Below, piece by piece: positions 6,990-15,042 of a stretch of 20,048 bases of DNA; position 1 is the stretch's first letter; each line of letters opens with the position of its first letter. The position numbers and the translations under genes are program-made. This DNA is from CAMDBL01 sp964498125. Lineage in GTDB: Bacteria > Pseudomonadota > Alphaproteobacteria > Rhizobiales > Hyphomicrobiaceae. The notes beneath the pieces are model-generated. The model did no database searches and was not told the origin of the DNA. It saw only the letters and a program-made list of their open reading frames with translations. The stretch is from positions 1 through 20,048 of the forward strand of contig CAZCGE010000112.1 in NCBI GenBank assembly GCA_964498125.1, in the 5' to 3' direction.

Positions 6990-8606
6990 ATGAGCGACGC
7001 CACCACCACCGGCATCTTCCAGTTCGGCTACCGAAAAAGCCCCGACCAGTCGCGCGCCAGCCCGGCCCACCACCGGGTCGTCATCGTCGGCGCCGGCCCG
7101 GTCGGCTTATCACTGGCGATCGGGCTGGCGCAGCGCGGGCATGCCATCGTGCTGCTCGACGACATGGACCGCATCGGCGAGGGCAGCCGCGCCATCTGTT
7201 TTTCCAAGCGCGCGCTGGAGGCCTGGGACCGGCTCGGCGTTAGCGACCGCATGTTGGACAAGGGCGTCGTCTGGCAGGTCGGCAAGGTGTTCCACCGCGA
7301 CGCGCTGCTCTACCGCTTCGACCTGCTGCCCGAGGGCGGCCACAAGATGCCGGCCTTCATCAACCTGCAGCAGTATTATGCCGAGGCGTTTCTCGTCGAT
7401 CGCATCCGCGCCCTGCCCGGCATCGACGTGCGCTGGCGCAACAAAGTTGTAGCCACCGGGCAGCACGGCGATCATGTCCGCATCGAGATCGACACGCCCG
7501 ACGGCCCCTATCGTCTGACGTGTGACTATCTGATCGCCTGCGATGGCGCCCGCTCGAAGGTGCGCGGGCTGCTCGGCGCCGGCTTCATCGGCGAGACGTT
7601 CGAGGATCAGTTCCTGATCGCTGACGTGAAAATGACGGCGGCGTTCCCGACCGAGCGCTGGTTCTGGTTCGACCCGCCGTTCCACACCGGCCAGTCGGCG
7701 CTGCTGCACAAGCAGCCCGATGATATCTGGCGCATCGACCTGCAGCTCGGGCCGGACGCCGACGCCAGCGCCGAGCGCGAGCCCGAGCGCGTCAGGGGCC
7801 GCGTCGCCCGCATGATCGGGCACGACAAATTCGATTTGGAATGGGTCTCCGTCTATCGCTTCCAGTGCCGGCGGATGGCACGCTTCGTGCACGGCCGGGT
7901 TATTTTTGCCGGCGACGCCGCCCACCAGGTCTCGCCGTTCGGCGCGCGTGGGGCCAACTCCGGCGTCGAGGACGCGGAGAACCTCGCCTGGAAGCTCGAT
8001 CTCGTGCTGAAAGGCGAAGCGGGTGCGGGACTGCTGGCGAGCTACGACGTCGAGCGGATCGCCGCGGCGGACGAGAATATCGCCGCCTCGACGCGCGCGA
8101 CCGACTTCATCGCCCCGCACACCGCCTACGAGCGCCGCCTGCGCAATACCGCCCTGGCGCTCGCCCGCACCGCACCGTTCGCGCGCCGCATGGTCAATGC
8201 CGGCCGCCTGTCGACGCCGTCGGTCTATGAGTCGCCGCTGTCGACGCCGGATACCGAGACCTGGAGCGGAGGTCCGCGGCCTGGCGCCAGCATGGCCGAT
8301 GCCCCGCTCTTGGAAGCGTCCGGCCGTGCGCTGTATCTGACCGACGTCTTCAAGGCCGCCGGTTGCGGCTTCACCCTGCTCGCGTTCGATGCGCTGCCAT
8401 CTCTCGATATGCCAAATGGGCTCCACCGCATCGACATCGGGTCGTCCGGCCTCGCCGACGCCGAGGGACTTTGCGCCAAGCGCTACGACGCCGAGCCCGG
8501 GACGGTCTATCTTCTGCGCCCCGACGGCTATATCGCCGCCCGTTTCAAGCAACCGACGCCCGACACCATTTCACTGGCGCTGGCGCGCGCCCGCGGAGCA
8601 ACCTGA
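6990..8606 (+). CDS. FAD-dependent aromatic-ring monooxygenase (MhpA/PheA-like)
   Basis: This flavoprotein hydroxylase of 538 residues would use NAD(P)H and O2 to add a hydroxyl group to a phenolic or aromatic-acid ring. It shows all three family motifs: GAGPVG (34-39) for the FAD ADP moiety, CDGARSKVR (184-192, the DG motif) and FAGDAAHQVSPFGARG (306-321, the GD motif). The C-terminal 150 residues form the thioredoxin-like tail seen in 3-(3-hydroxyphenyl)propionate hydroxylase relatives. The ATG at 6990 lies one base after the toxin-remnant stop, and the N-terminal FQFGYRKSPDQ before the FAD fold is typical of the subgroup. No strong ribosome-binding site is visible. A DUF2783 gene follows. 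The substrate is unknown; the aromatic cluster nearby suggests a benzoate- or cinnamate-type acid. Confidence 0.92.
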   Translation: MSDATTTGIFQFGYRKSPDQSRASPAHHRVVIVGAGPVGLSLAIGLAQRGHAIVLLDDMDRIGEGSRAICFSKRALEAWDRLGVSDRMLDKGVVWQVGKVFHRDALLYRFDLLPEGGHKMPAFINLQQYYAEAFLVDRIRALPGIDVRWRNKVVATGQHGDHVRIEIDTPDGPYRLTCDYLIACDGARSKVRGLLGAGFIGETFEDQFLIADVKMTAAFPTERWFWFDPPFHTGQSALLHKQPDDIWRIDLQLGPDADASAEREPERVRGRVARMIGHDKFDLEWVSVYRFQCRRMARFVHGRVIFAGDAAHQVSPFGARGANSGVEDAENLAWKLDLVLKGEAGAGLLASYDVERIAAADENIAASTRATDFIAPHTAYERRLRNTALALARTAPFARRMVNAGRLSTPSVYESPLSTPDTETWSGGPRPGASMADAPLLEASGRALYLTDVFKAAGCGFTLLAFDALPSLDMPNGLHRIDIGSSGLADAEGLCAKRYDAEPGTVYLLRPDGYIAARFKQPTPDTISLALARARGAT

Positions 8607-8616
8607 TGCGACCCTC

Positions 8617-8835
8617 ATGCCCCTGATCACCGAGCCCAACCTCGCCGACGCCGACGCCGCCTACCGGCTGATCGTCGAGGCGCATCGCGGCCTCACCGCG
8701 GAACAATGCGGCACGCTCGATGCCTGCCTGGTGCTGATCCTCGCCAATCATGTCGGTGATGCGGGTGTGCTGGGGGAGGCGCTGGCGTTGGCCCGGCAGG
8801 CAGCGACCGCCAGCGCGACAGAGCCACCGCGCTAA
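8617..8835 (+). CDS. DUF2783 domain protein
   Basis: This is a protein of 72 residues with the DUF2783 pattern: EPNLADADAAYRLIVEAHRGL, then an alanine/leucine-rich helix with LVLILANHVGD, then EALALAR. The family is of unknown function and is known to sit next to FAD-dependent aromatic monooxygenases, exactly as here (ten bases after the hydroxylase stop). It may be an accessory or stabilising subunit of the hydroxylase, but that is inference. The length is normal and no metal or catalytic motif is visible. The next gene (dctM) is convergent, and its stop lies 46 bases away with no clear terminator between. Confidence 0.85.
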   Translation: MPLITEPNLADADAAYRLIVEAHRGLTAEQCGTLDACLVLILANHVGDAGVLGEALALARQAATASATEPPR

Positions 8836-8881
8836 TGGGCGGTTCGCTCCAGCAATCCGGCTCGGGCGGATGGTTGAACGC

Positions 8882-10336
8882 TCAATTGCGCGGCGCCGAC
8901 TGCCGTTTGTAGGCCTCGAAGGGGTCTTCTTCGAGCCGGTTCTTGCTGTCGTCGACCTTCTCGACCTTGATCGTCGCCGCCTCACGCCGGACGTACTCGG
9001 GAAACCACGTGGCGATCGCCGGGAAGGTGACGATCAGGGCAATGGCGATGCACTGCAGGATCATGAACTCGAACATGCCCTTGTAGATCGTGGCGAGTGA
9101 CCACTCCTTCACCACCTGCTTGAGATAGTACGCCGACATCGCGACCGGCGGCGACAAGTAGGCCGTCTGCATCGTCACCGCCACCACCGCGCCGAACCAC
9201 AGCATGACCGAATCGGGCTGGATGCCCAGCGACTGGCCGAGCGCGGGTTTCAACGCCTCGATAATCGGATAGAAGATCGGCAGGAACACCAGAATGATCG
9301 CCGGCCATTCGAACGGCCATCCCAGCAGGAACAGCAGTGCGAGCACGAAAACCAGCATCATCACCGGCGGCAGCGGCAGCGCCAGCATGCTCTCCGTGAC
9401 CCAGGTCGCCGTGCCGAGCCGCGAGAAAACCGCCCCGAAGATATTCGAGGTCATGGCGAGCAGCAGCACCATGCTCGACGTCGCCGTGGTCGACAGCACC
9501 GCCTGTTTGGCGCCAGCATAGCTCAGCCTGCCGTAGATCGCGGCGAGCAGGAACGCGCCAAGCGCGCCGACCGCCGCCGCTTCCGTCGGCGTCGCCAGCC
9601 CCGCCAGGATCGAACCGAGCGTCGCCACGATCAGGGCCGTCAAGGGCACCACGCCGAGCACGACCTCCCACACCAGCGTCTTGATGCCGTGGACGCGCTC
9701 CTCCATTGGCACCGGAGGCCCCAGGCTCGGATTGAGGAACGAGCGTCCGAGCAGATAGACGAGGTAGATGCCAGCCAGCATGAAACCTGGCCCGAACGCG
9801 GCCGAATAGAGCTCGCCGACCGAGACGCCGAGCACCGGCCCCATCACGATCAGCATCACCGAAGGCGGAATCAGGATGCCGAGCGTGCCTCCCGCCGTGA
9901 TGGCTCCAGCCGACAGCCGCGCATCGTAGCCGGCCTTGATCATCATCGGCCCCGCCATGATGCCGAGCACCGTCACCGCCGCGCCGACGATGCCGGTCGC
10001 CATGGCAAAGACCGTAGCTGTCAGGATGACGACGGCGAAGAGCGAGCCGCGCATGGGCGCGAGCAGGTCACGGAAGGCGCGAAACAATCGCTCCATCAGG
10101 CCGGCTTGCTCGGTGATGAAGCCCATGAAGATGAACAGCGGAACGGCGGCGAACACCTCCTCCTTCATCAGGCCGATGGTTTGGAAATAGGCGAGATCGA
10201 ACACCGTTTTGCCGATGCCGATGTAGCCGAACACGAACGCCAGGAAGAGCATCGTGAAGCTGATCGGGAAGCCGATGAAAATCGCGCCGATCATCACCAG
10301 CAGCATGACCAGGCCGAGCATTTCCAGACCGGTCAT
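8882..10336 (-). CDS. dctM: TRAP transporter large permease (DctM)
   Basis: This inner-membrane permease of 484 residues is the ion-coupled translocation subunit of a tripartite TRAP importer. The hydrophobic pattern gives about twelve membrane segments, with the FIFMGFITEQAGLMERLF and TAGGTLGILIPPSVMLIVMGP stretches that are family hallmarks. It is longer than many DctM proteins because of a charged C-terminal tail of about 40 residues (from about 446) predicted to be cytoplasmic. The ATG at 10336 is three bases after the dctQ stop, with GGAG nine bases before it, so translation of the two permeases is closely linked. Confidence 0.95.
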   Translation of the reverse strand: MTGLEMLGLVMLLVMIGAIFIGFPISFTMLFLAFVFGYIGIGKTVFDLAYFQTIGLMKEEVFAAVPLFIFMGFITEQAGLMERLFRAFRDLLAPMRGSLFAVVILTATVFAMATGIVGAAVTVLGIMAGPMMIKAGYDARLSAGAITAGGTLGILIPPSVMLIVMGPVLGVSVGELYSAAFGPGFMLAGIYLVYLLGRSFLNPSLGPPVPMEERVHGIKTLVWEVVLGVVPLTALIVATLGSILAGLATPTEAAAVGALGAFLLAAIYGRLSYAGAKQAVLSTTATSSMVLLLAMTSNIFGAVFSRLGTATWVTESMLALPLPPVMMLVFVLALLFLLGWPFEWPAIILVFLPIFYPIIEALKPALGQSLGIQPDSVMLWFGAVVAVTMQTAYLSPPVAMSAYYLKQVVKEWSLATIYKGMFEFMILQCIAIALIVTFPAIATWFPEYVRREAATIKVEKVDDSKNRLEEDPFEAYKRQSAPRN

Positions 10337-10339
10337 TGC

Positions 10340-10885
10340 CTAGATCTCCACTTTCTCTTTGTGCTCGAGCTCGATGCCGGTGAGCGCGGCATGCAGGCTC
10401 TTGACCACCTCGGAGACACCCTGGATCATCAGCAGCAGGCAGGTCAGCGGCACCACCATCTTGAACGGCCACAGTATCGGCCGCCATGGCGTCTGCTCCG
10501 AGGTCTCGCTGATGGAGAACGCATACCAACTCTCGTCGGCGCCGACGATCATCAACATGATCAGGGAGGGAAAGAACAAGGCGAGGTAGGCCACCGAGTC
10601 GATTGTGCCCCTGGTTCTGATTGACCAGGACTCGAAGAAGAAGTCGGTGCGGATGTGGGCGCCCTTGAGCAGAGCGTAAGCCGCGCCGAGCATGAAGATC
10701 GTGCCGTACAGCATGTACGTCACGTCGAACACCCAGATCGTCGGGGCGTGGAAAAAATACCGTGCGACGACCTCGTAGGCCACGGCCAGCACCAGCGGCA
10801 CATTCAACCACGCCACCCATAGACCTGTGGTATCGGTGAACCAGTCGATTTTTTTGGTGATCGCCAAGAGTTGCGGGGAAAACAC
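10340..10885 (-). CDS. dctQ: TRAP transporter small permease (DctQ)
   Basis: This small membrane subunit of 181 residues has four hydrophobic segments (about 22-43, 54-75, 98-114 and 138-157). It carries the family pattern EVVARYFFHAPTIWVFDVTYMLYG after the first segment. It docks with DctM to form the membrane part of the TRAP importer. The start is a GTG at 10885 preceded by AGGATAGG at a suitable distance. The 124-base gap to dctP holds two hairpins, so expression of dctQM may be lower than that of dctP. Confidence 0.92.
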   Translation of the reverse strand: MFSPQLLAITKKIDWFTDTTGLWVAWLNVPLVLAVAYEVVARYFFHAPTIWVFDVTYMLYGTIFMLGAAYALLKGAHIRTDFFFESWSIRTRGTIDSVAYLALFFPSLIMLMIVGADESWYAFSISETSEQTPWRPILWPFKMVVPLTCLLLMIQGVSEVVKSLHAALTGIELEHKEKVEI

Positions 10886-10924
10886 TCTCGTTGCCTATCC
10901 TATGGTGTAAGGCCATGCAGTTGG

Positions 10925-10942
10925 CGGGGCGCTGACGCCCCG
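10925..10942 (-). repeat. 7-bp GC-rich hairpin in the dctP-dctQ gap
   Basis: CGGGGCG (10925-10931) and CGCCCCG (10936-10942) form a perfect stem with a 4-base loop, CTGA. It lies between the larger palindrome and dctQ. There is no T-run after it on the minus strand. Confidence 0.6.
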
Positions 10943-10949
10943 GGTAATT

Positions 10950-10997
10950 CAGCTCTTCCCCTCTCCCCGCTCTTTAGCGGGGAGAGGGGAAGAGCTG
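10950..10997 (-). repeat. 22-bp perfect palindrome after dctP (intergenic palindromic repeat)
   Basis: Bases 10950-10971 and 10976-10997 are perfect reverse complements with a CTTT (plus strand) 4-base loop. The arm core is CTCTCCCCGCT. It starts 12 bases after the dctP stop on the minus strand. The purine-rich/pyrimidine-rich arms resemble the palindromic repeats scattered between genes in many alphaproteobacterial genomes. There is no U-tract, so it more likely acts as an mRNA 3' stabiliser or processing site, or is a selfish REP-type element. Only one copy is in this window. Confidence 0.75.
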
Positions 10998-11009
10998 GCG
11001 GCCGCCGGA

Positions 11010-12116
11010 CTATTTCTGCTCCGGCCAGTAGTAGTTGGCCGCAAACGAGTACGGCGGGAACATGAACCGCTTGGCCGGCACGACCTTGGCGGCGTAATCG
11101 TGCTGCGAATCGTACACCTTCTTGAAGAATGGATTCTTCGCCGATTCTTCCTTGGCAATCTCGTCCCAGGCCTTGAGGAACGCGATCAGAATGTCGGGCG
11201 GCGTCCGCAGCAGCTGCGTGCCGTGCTTGGTGCGCATCTCCTCGATCGCGTCGGCGTTCTGCCGCTGCCACCTCACGCCCCAGCGGATGAACGTATCCAT
11301 CGTCGCCGCACGCACTGCGTCCTGCTGCTGCGGCGTAAAGCTATTCCATACGTCGGAGTTGATGATGAGCTCGAGCATCGAGTTGTTCTCGTGCATGCCT
11401 GGCGTGTAGTGGTATTTCCAGACCTGCGGCAAGCCGAGACGAAGATCCTCGATGCCGCCGACCCATTCGGCGCAGTCGATCACGCCGCGTTGGGCCGAAG
11501 GCACGATCTCGCCGCCCGGCAGGTTGACGGTCTGCATGCCCATCTTCTGGTAGATTTCGGCGACAATGCCGGTCTGCCGGCACTTCAGACCTTTGAAGTC
11601 GGCGAGGTCCTTGATCGGCCGCTTGAACCACCCGAAGGCCTGCGGGCTCGAGCCGCCAATCGGGAACGCGACCACGTTAAGCTTGAGGACGTCGCGGTAG
11701 AACTCCCAATACAGGTCCATCCCGCCGCCCTCGTAGAGCCAGCCGAGAAAGTCCATGTGATCCATGCCGAAAGGACCCGCCGGCGTGGCCGCGAACAGCG
11801 TCGCCGCCTTGTTCTTGCCGACCCAGTAGTAGGCGACGCCATGGCCGCCATCGATCACCTTCTTGTGGGTGGCGTCGAGGATTTCGAACGGCGGCACGAT
11901 CTGGCCGGCGGCGAGCGCCTCGATCTTGATTGCGCCGCTGGTCAGCTTGTCCACCTTTTCGGCGAACATCTTGAAGTTGTCCTGCAGCGTCAAGCTGGCA
12001 GGCCAGGTCGACTGCATCTTGAGCGTTCGCGTCTGCTGTGCGCTGGCCGGCGCCGCAAGGCACAGCGCGATGATCGCGGCAACGAGAGAGACGACACCTC
12101 TCTTGAGTGTAAGCAT
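11010..12116 (-). CDS. dctP: TRAP transporter substrate-binding protein (DctP, alpha-keto/hydroxy acid subclass)
   Basis: This periplasmic binding protein of 368 residues has a signal peptide: KRG at the start, hydrophobic core at about 9-21, and probable cleavage after ASA at 26. The region LKCRQTGIVAEIYQKMG (178-194) carries the conserved arginine (Arg180) that clamps a carboxylate of the ligand. It is followed by NLPGGEIVPSAQRGVIDCAEWVG (198-220), typical of the TakP/chloroaromatic-type subclass. The ligand is therefore probably an organic acid. I chose the ATG at 12116 over 12122 because GGAGG is nine bases before it but only three before the other. The gene is divergent from quiC, so hydroaromatic or aromatic acids such as quinate, shikimate or dehydroshikimate are reasonable candidates, by context only. 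Confidence 0.93.
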   Translation of the reverse strand: MLTLKRGVVSLVAAIIALCLAAPASAQQTRTLKMQSTWPASLTLQDNFKMFAEKVDKLTSGAIKIEALAAGQIVPPFEILDATHKKVIDGGHGVAYYWVGKNKAATLFAATPAGPFGMDHMDFLGWLYEGGGMDLYWEFYRDVLKLNVVAFPIGGSSPQAFGWFKRPIKDLADFKGLKCRQTGIVAEIYQKMGMQTVNLPGGEIVPSAQRGVIDCAEWVGGIEDLRLGLPQVWKYHYTPGMHENNSMLELIINSDVWNSFTPQQQDAVRAATMDTFIRWGVRWQRQNADAIEEMRTKHGTQLLRTPPDILIAFLKAWDEIAKEESAKNPFFKKVYDSQHDYAAKVVPAKRFMFPPYSFAANYYWPEQK

Positions 12117-12156
12117 GACCATTTACCTCCGGTGCAAACCCAGATGTCTATCTCTA

Positions 12157-12197
12157 TCCGGCCGAACCGGACATTCCAATTAGAATTCGCGGCCGGA
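12157..12197. promoter_or_regulatory. 8-bp inverted repeat between dctP and quiC (possible operator)
   Basis: TCCGGCCG (12157-12164) and CGGCCGGA (12190-12197) are perfect reverse complements around an AT-rich spacer of 25 bases. It lies about 40 bases before the dctP start and about 210 before quiC. This is the region where a shared regulator of the two divergent units would bind. The rest of the 291-base gap (to 12407) shows no clear sigma-70 promoter that I would defend. Confidence 0.35.
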
Positions 12198-12407
12198 CGA
12201 CGCTGGCGTGGCCATTCGGCGCGCCCGCGAGCCGCCGCCGCGACGATCGGCGAGGGGGCGGAAGGATCGGACTTGCGCCCATTCGCACCGACAGAGGACA
12301 ACGGCGGGGACAACGCCGAGCTTGCCAACCGGCATTCGACTTCGCCATCATCGGCCGGGACTGCTTCGATGTCGCCGCGCGACCTCGAACGCTCCAGCGG
12401 AGGACCC

Positions 12408-14300
12408 ATGAAGACCGCCATCGCCACCGTCTGTTTGAGCGGGCTCTTGCACGAGAAGCTGGAAGCCATCGCCGCTGCCGGCTTCAAGGGGGTCGAGCTG
12501 TTCGAGAACGACCTGCTCTCGTTCAACGGCTCGCCGGCCGACGTGCGCCGCATGGTCGAGGGGCTTGGGCTGGAAACCATCACATTCCAGCCATTCCGCG
12601 ATTTCGAGGGCATGCCGGCGGACCGGCGCGAGCGGGTCTTCCAGCGGGCCGAGCGCAAGTTCGACATGATGGCGGAACTGGGCTGCGACCTGCTGATGAT
12701 CTGCTCCAACGTCTCGCCGGACAGCCTCGGCGGCATCGACCGGGCGGCGGCGGATCTGCGCGAGCTTGGCGAACGCGCGGCCAAGCGCGGCCTGCGCGTC
12801 GCCTTCGAAGCGCTGGCCTGGGGCCGCCACATCAACGACTATCGCGACAGCTGGGAGGCCGTACGCCGCGCCGACCATGCCTCGGTCGGCCTCGTCCTCG
12901 ATACCTTCCACATCCTGGCGCGCAAGACGGATCTCTCCGCCATCGGCTCAATCCCACGCGACCGCATCTTCCTGGTCCAGGTCGCCGATGCGCCGGTGCT
13001 CGACATGGACTACCTCAACTGGAGCCGGCACTACCGCAATTTTCCCGGCCAAGGCGAACTGCCGCTCGCTGACTTCATGGCAGCGCTGCAGGCGACGGCC
13101 TACGACGGCCTGCTGTCGCTGGAGATCTTCAACGATCAATTTCGCGCGGGTTCCGTCCGTTCCGTCGCCGTCGACGGCCACCGCTCACTCGTGTTCCTCC
13201 TCGACCAGGCCCGCGCCCAGTTCGGTCCCCAGCCGAATCTTCCTGCCCCCCTGCCCGCCCGCTCGCGCTGCCTCGGCACCAAATTCATCGAGTTCGCCAT
13301 CGACGAGACCACCGCGCCGCGCTTTGAAGCCTTGCTGGCCGGCCTCGGCTTCGCCAGGACCGGCCGCCACATCTCCAAGGCCGTGACACGCTGGACGCAA
13401 GGCGAGATCAACATCGTCACCAACCTGGAGAAGGAAGGCTTTGCCCATTCCTACAATATCACGCACGGCACCTCGGTCTGCGCCATCGGGCTGGAGGTCG
13501 AAGACGCCGCGGCCACGCTCGACCGGGCGCAGAAATTGTTGGATACGCCCTTCCGCCAGGCCGTCGGTCCGGGCGAGCTGAACATCCCGGCGGTGCGCGG
13601 GCTCGGCGGCAGCCTGATCTACTTCACGGATCGCAAAAGCGATCTGGCCCGCGTCTGGGACATCGAGTTCGCCCAAATCGGCGGCACGCCCGCATCGACG
13701 GCGGCTGGTCTCGCCGTCGTCGACCATATCTCGCAGTCAATGCACTACGAGGAAATGCTGTCCTGGCTGCTGTTCTATTGCTCGCTGTTGCAGCTGACCA
13801 AAACCCCGGCGCAGGACGTGCTCGATCCAGGCGGCATCGTCAGGAGCCAGGTGGTGCAGTCGGCCGACGGGTCGCTCAGAATTCCGCTCAATGCCTCGCA
13901 ATCCAACCGCACCTTGTCCTCCCGCTTTCTGTCGGAGGCCTTCGGTTCGGGCGTGCAGCACATCGCTTTTGCCAGCAATGACATCTTCGAGACGGTTGCC
14001 ATAGTCGAGGCCAACGGCGTCAAGCTGTTGCCGATCCCGGAGAACTACTATGACGACCTGGAAGCCAAGACTGACCTGACGCCGGCCGAGATCGACCGGC
14101 TCAAGTCGCACAACATCCTTTACGAGCGCGACGGCCTGGCAGAGTATTTCCAAGCCTACACGCACACTTTCGATGATCGCTTCTTCTTCGAAATCGTCGA
14201 ACGTCGCGGCGGCTACATGGGCTTTGGCGCCAGCAACGCCCAGATTCGTCTCACCGCCCAGGCGCGCTCCGGCCGCCACGCCGCCATTCCCCGCAAGTAG
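12408..14300 (+). CDS. quiC: 3-dehydroshikimate dehydratase, fused to an HPPD-like domain
   Basis: This enzyme of 630 residues converts 3-dehydroshikimate to protocatechuate. The N-terminal 270 residues are a sugar-phosphate isomerase-type TIM barrel with the metal ligands of the QuiC1 type at Glu134 (FEAL), Asp165 (LDTFH), Gln191 and Glu239 (LEIFND). Residues about 288-630 form a two-part vicinal-oxygen-chelate region like 4-hydroxyphenylpyruvate dioxygenase, with a full second metal triad His440, His518 and Glu595. The role of that domain in these fusions is not settled. The total length agrees with Pseudomonas QuiC1. The frame is open far upstream across dctP, but GGAGG just before the ATG at 12408 and the conserved MKTAIATV start decide it. 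pcaH and pcaG follow directly and would consume the product. Confidence 0.93.
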   Translation: MKTAIATVCLSGLLHEKLEAIAAAGFKGVELFENDLLSFNGSPADVRRMVEGLGLETITFQPFRDFEGMPADRRERVFQRAERKFDMMAELGCDLLMICSNVSPDSLGGIDRAAADLRELGERAAKRGLRVAFEALAWGRHINDYRDSWEAVRRADHASVGLVLDTFHILARKTDLSAIGSIPRDRIFLVQVADAPVLDMDYLNWSRHYRNFPGQGELPLADFMAALQATAYDGLLSLEIFNDQFRAGSVRSVAVDGHRSLVFLLDQARAQFGPQPNLPAPLPARSRCLGTKFIEFAIDETTAPRFEALLAGLGFARTGRHISKAVTRWTQGEINIVTNLEKEGFAHSYNITHGTSVCAIGLEVEDAAATLDRAQKLLDTPFRQAVGPGELNIPAVRGLGGSLIYFTDRKSDLARVWDIEFAQIGGTPASTAAGLAVVDHISQSMHYEEMLSWLLFYCSLLQLTKTPAQDVLDPGGIVRSQVVQSADGSLRIPLNASQSNRTLSSRFLSEAFGSGVQHIAFASNDIFETVAIVEANGVKLLPIPENYYDDLEAKTDLTPAEIDRLKSHNILYERDGLAEYFQAYTHTFDDRFFFEIVERRGGYMGFGASNAQIRLTAQARSGRHAAIPRK

Positions 14301-14321
14301 CCACCCCAACCGGCCATTCCC

Positions 14322-15041
14322 ATGACCCAATCCACCGACACTCCTCGCGAATTCGCCCCGCGTGACTGGGGTTCGCATCCCGCCTACAGCACGCCGGCGT
14401 ACAAATCGACGGTGCTGCGCGGGCCGACCAAGCCGCTGATCCCGCTGAAACAGACGCTCAGTGAGCTGACAGGACCGGTCTATGGCCACGACAGCGTCGG
14501 CGCGCACGACGCGGACCTGACCATGAATGGCCGCAAGACCGGTGAGCCGCTGGGCGAGCGCATCATCGTCGCCGGCCGCGTACTGGACGAGGAGGGCCGG
14601 CCGCAGCCCAATACGCTGATCGAGATCTGGCAGGCGAATGCGGCCGGCCGCTACATCCACAAGGCCGATCAGCATGACGCGCCGCTCGACCCGAACTTCT
14701 TCGGCGGCGGCCGCTGCGTCACCGACGCGGAGGGCAGCTACCGCTTCATGTCGGTCAAGCCCGGCGCCTATCCGTGGGGCAACCACCACAACGCCTGGCG
14801 CCCGAACCACATTCACTTCTCGCTGTTTGGGCCCTCATTCCTGACGCGCCTGGTCACGCAGATGTACTTCCCCGGCGACCCGTTGCTCGATCTCGATCCG
14901 ATTTATCAGGGCATCCCGGCGCCAGCGCGTGATCGCCTGGTCTCACGGTTTTCGCTGGATACCACCGAGACAGGTTTCGCGCTCGGCTACCAGTTCGACT
15001 TCGTACTGCGCGGGCGCGGCGCCACGCCGATGGAGCGTTGA
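14322..15041 (+). CDS. pcaH: Protocatechuate 3,4-dioxygenase beta subunit
   Basis: This is the catalytic, iron-carrying subunit (239 residues) of the intradiol dioxygenase that cleaves protocatechuate to 3-carboxy-cis,cis-muconate. The ferric ligands are all present: Tyr111, Tyr150, His163 and His165. They are offset by three from the Pseudomonas putida numbering, with the conserved Arg160 before the histidines (WRPNHIHF). The N-terminal part (DWGSHPAYSTPAYKST VLRGP) is the usual beta-subunit arm. It starts 21 bases after quiC and ends two bases... one base before the pcaG ATG region, so the three genes form one operon. The preceding spacer has no strong ribosome-binding site. Confidence 0.96.
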   Translation: MTQSTDTPREFAPRDWGSHPAYSTPAYKSTVLRGPTKPLIPLKQTLSELTGPVYGHDSVGAHDADLTMNGRKTGEPLGERIIVAGRVLDEEGRPQPNTLIEIWQANAAGRYIHKADQHDAPLDPNFFGGGRCVTDAEGSYRFMSVKPGAYPWGNHHNAWRPNHIHFSLFGPSFLTRLVTQMYFPGDPLLDLDPIYQGIPAPARDRLVSRFSLDTTETGFALGYQFDFVLRGRGATPMER

Positions 15042-15042
15042 G

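Noticed and set aside
7110..8552. 480-codon open frame on the minus strand opposite the monooxygenase.
   Set aside because: It mirrors the codon pattern of a GC-rich gene; the plus-strand frame has all three flavin hydroxylase motifs.
8836..8881. Bidirectional terminator between the DUF2783 gene and dctM.
   Set aside because: Only a 4-bp TTGA/TCAA stem is present and there is no T-run on either strand.
11100..12407. Open frame running in from 11100 to the quiC start, which would make a 1066-residue protein.
   Set aside because: This part is antisense to dctP, whose signal peptide, family motifs and ribosome-binding site are clear; the conserved QuiC start and GGAGG are at 12408.
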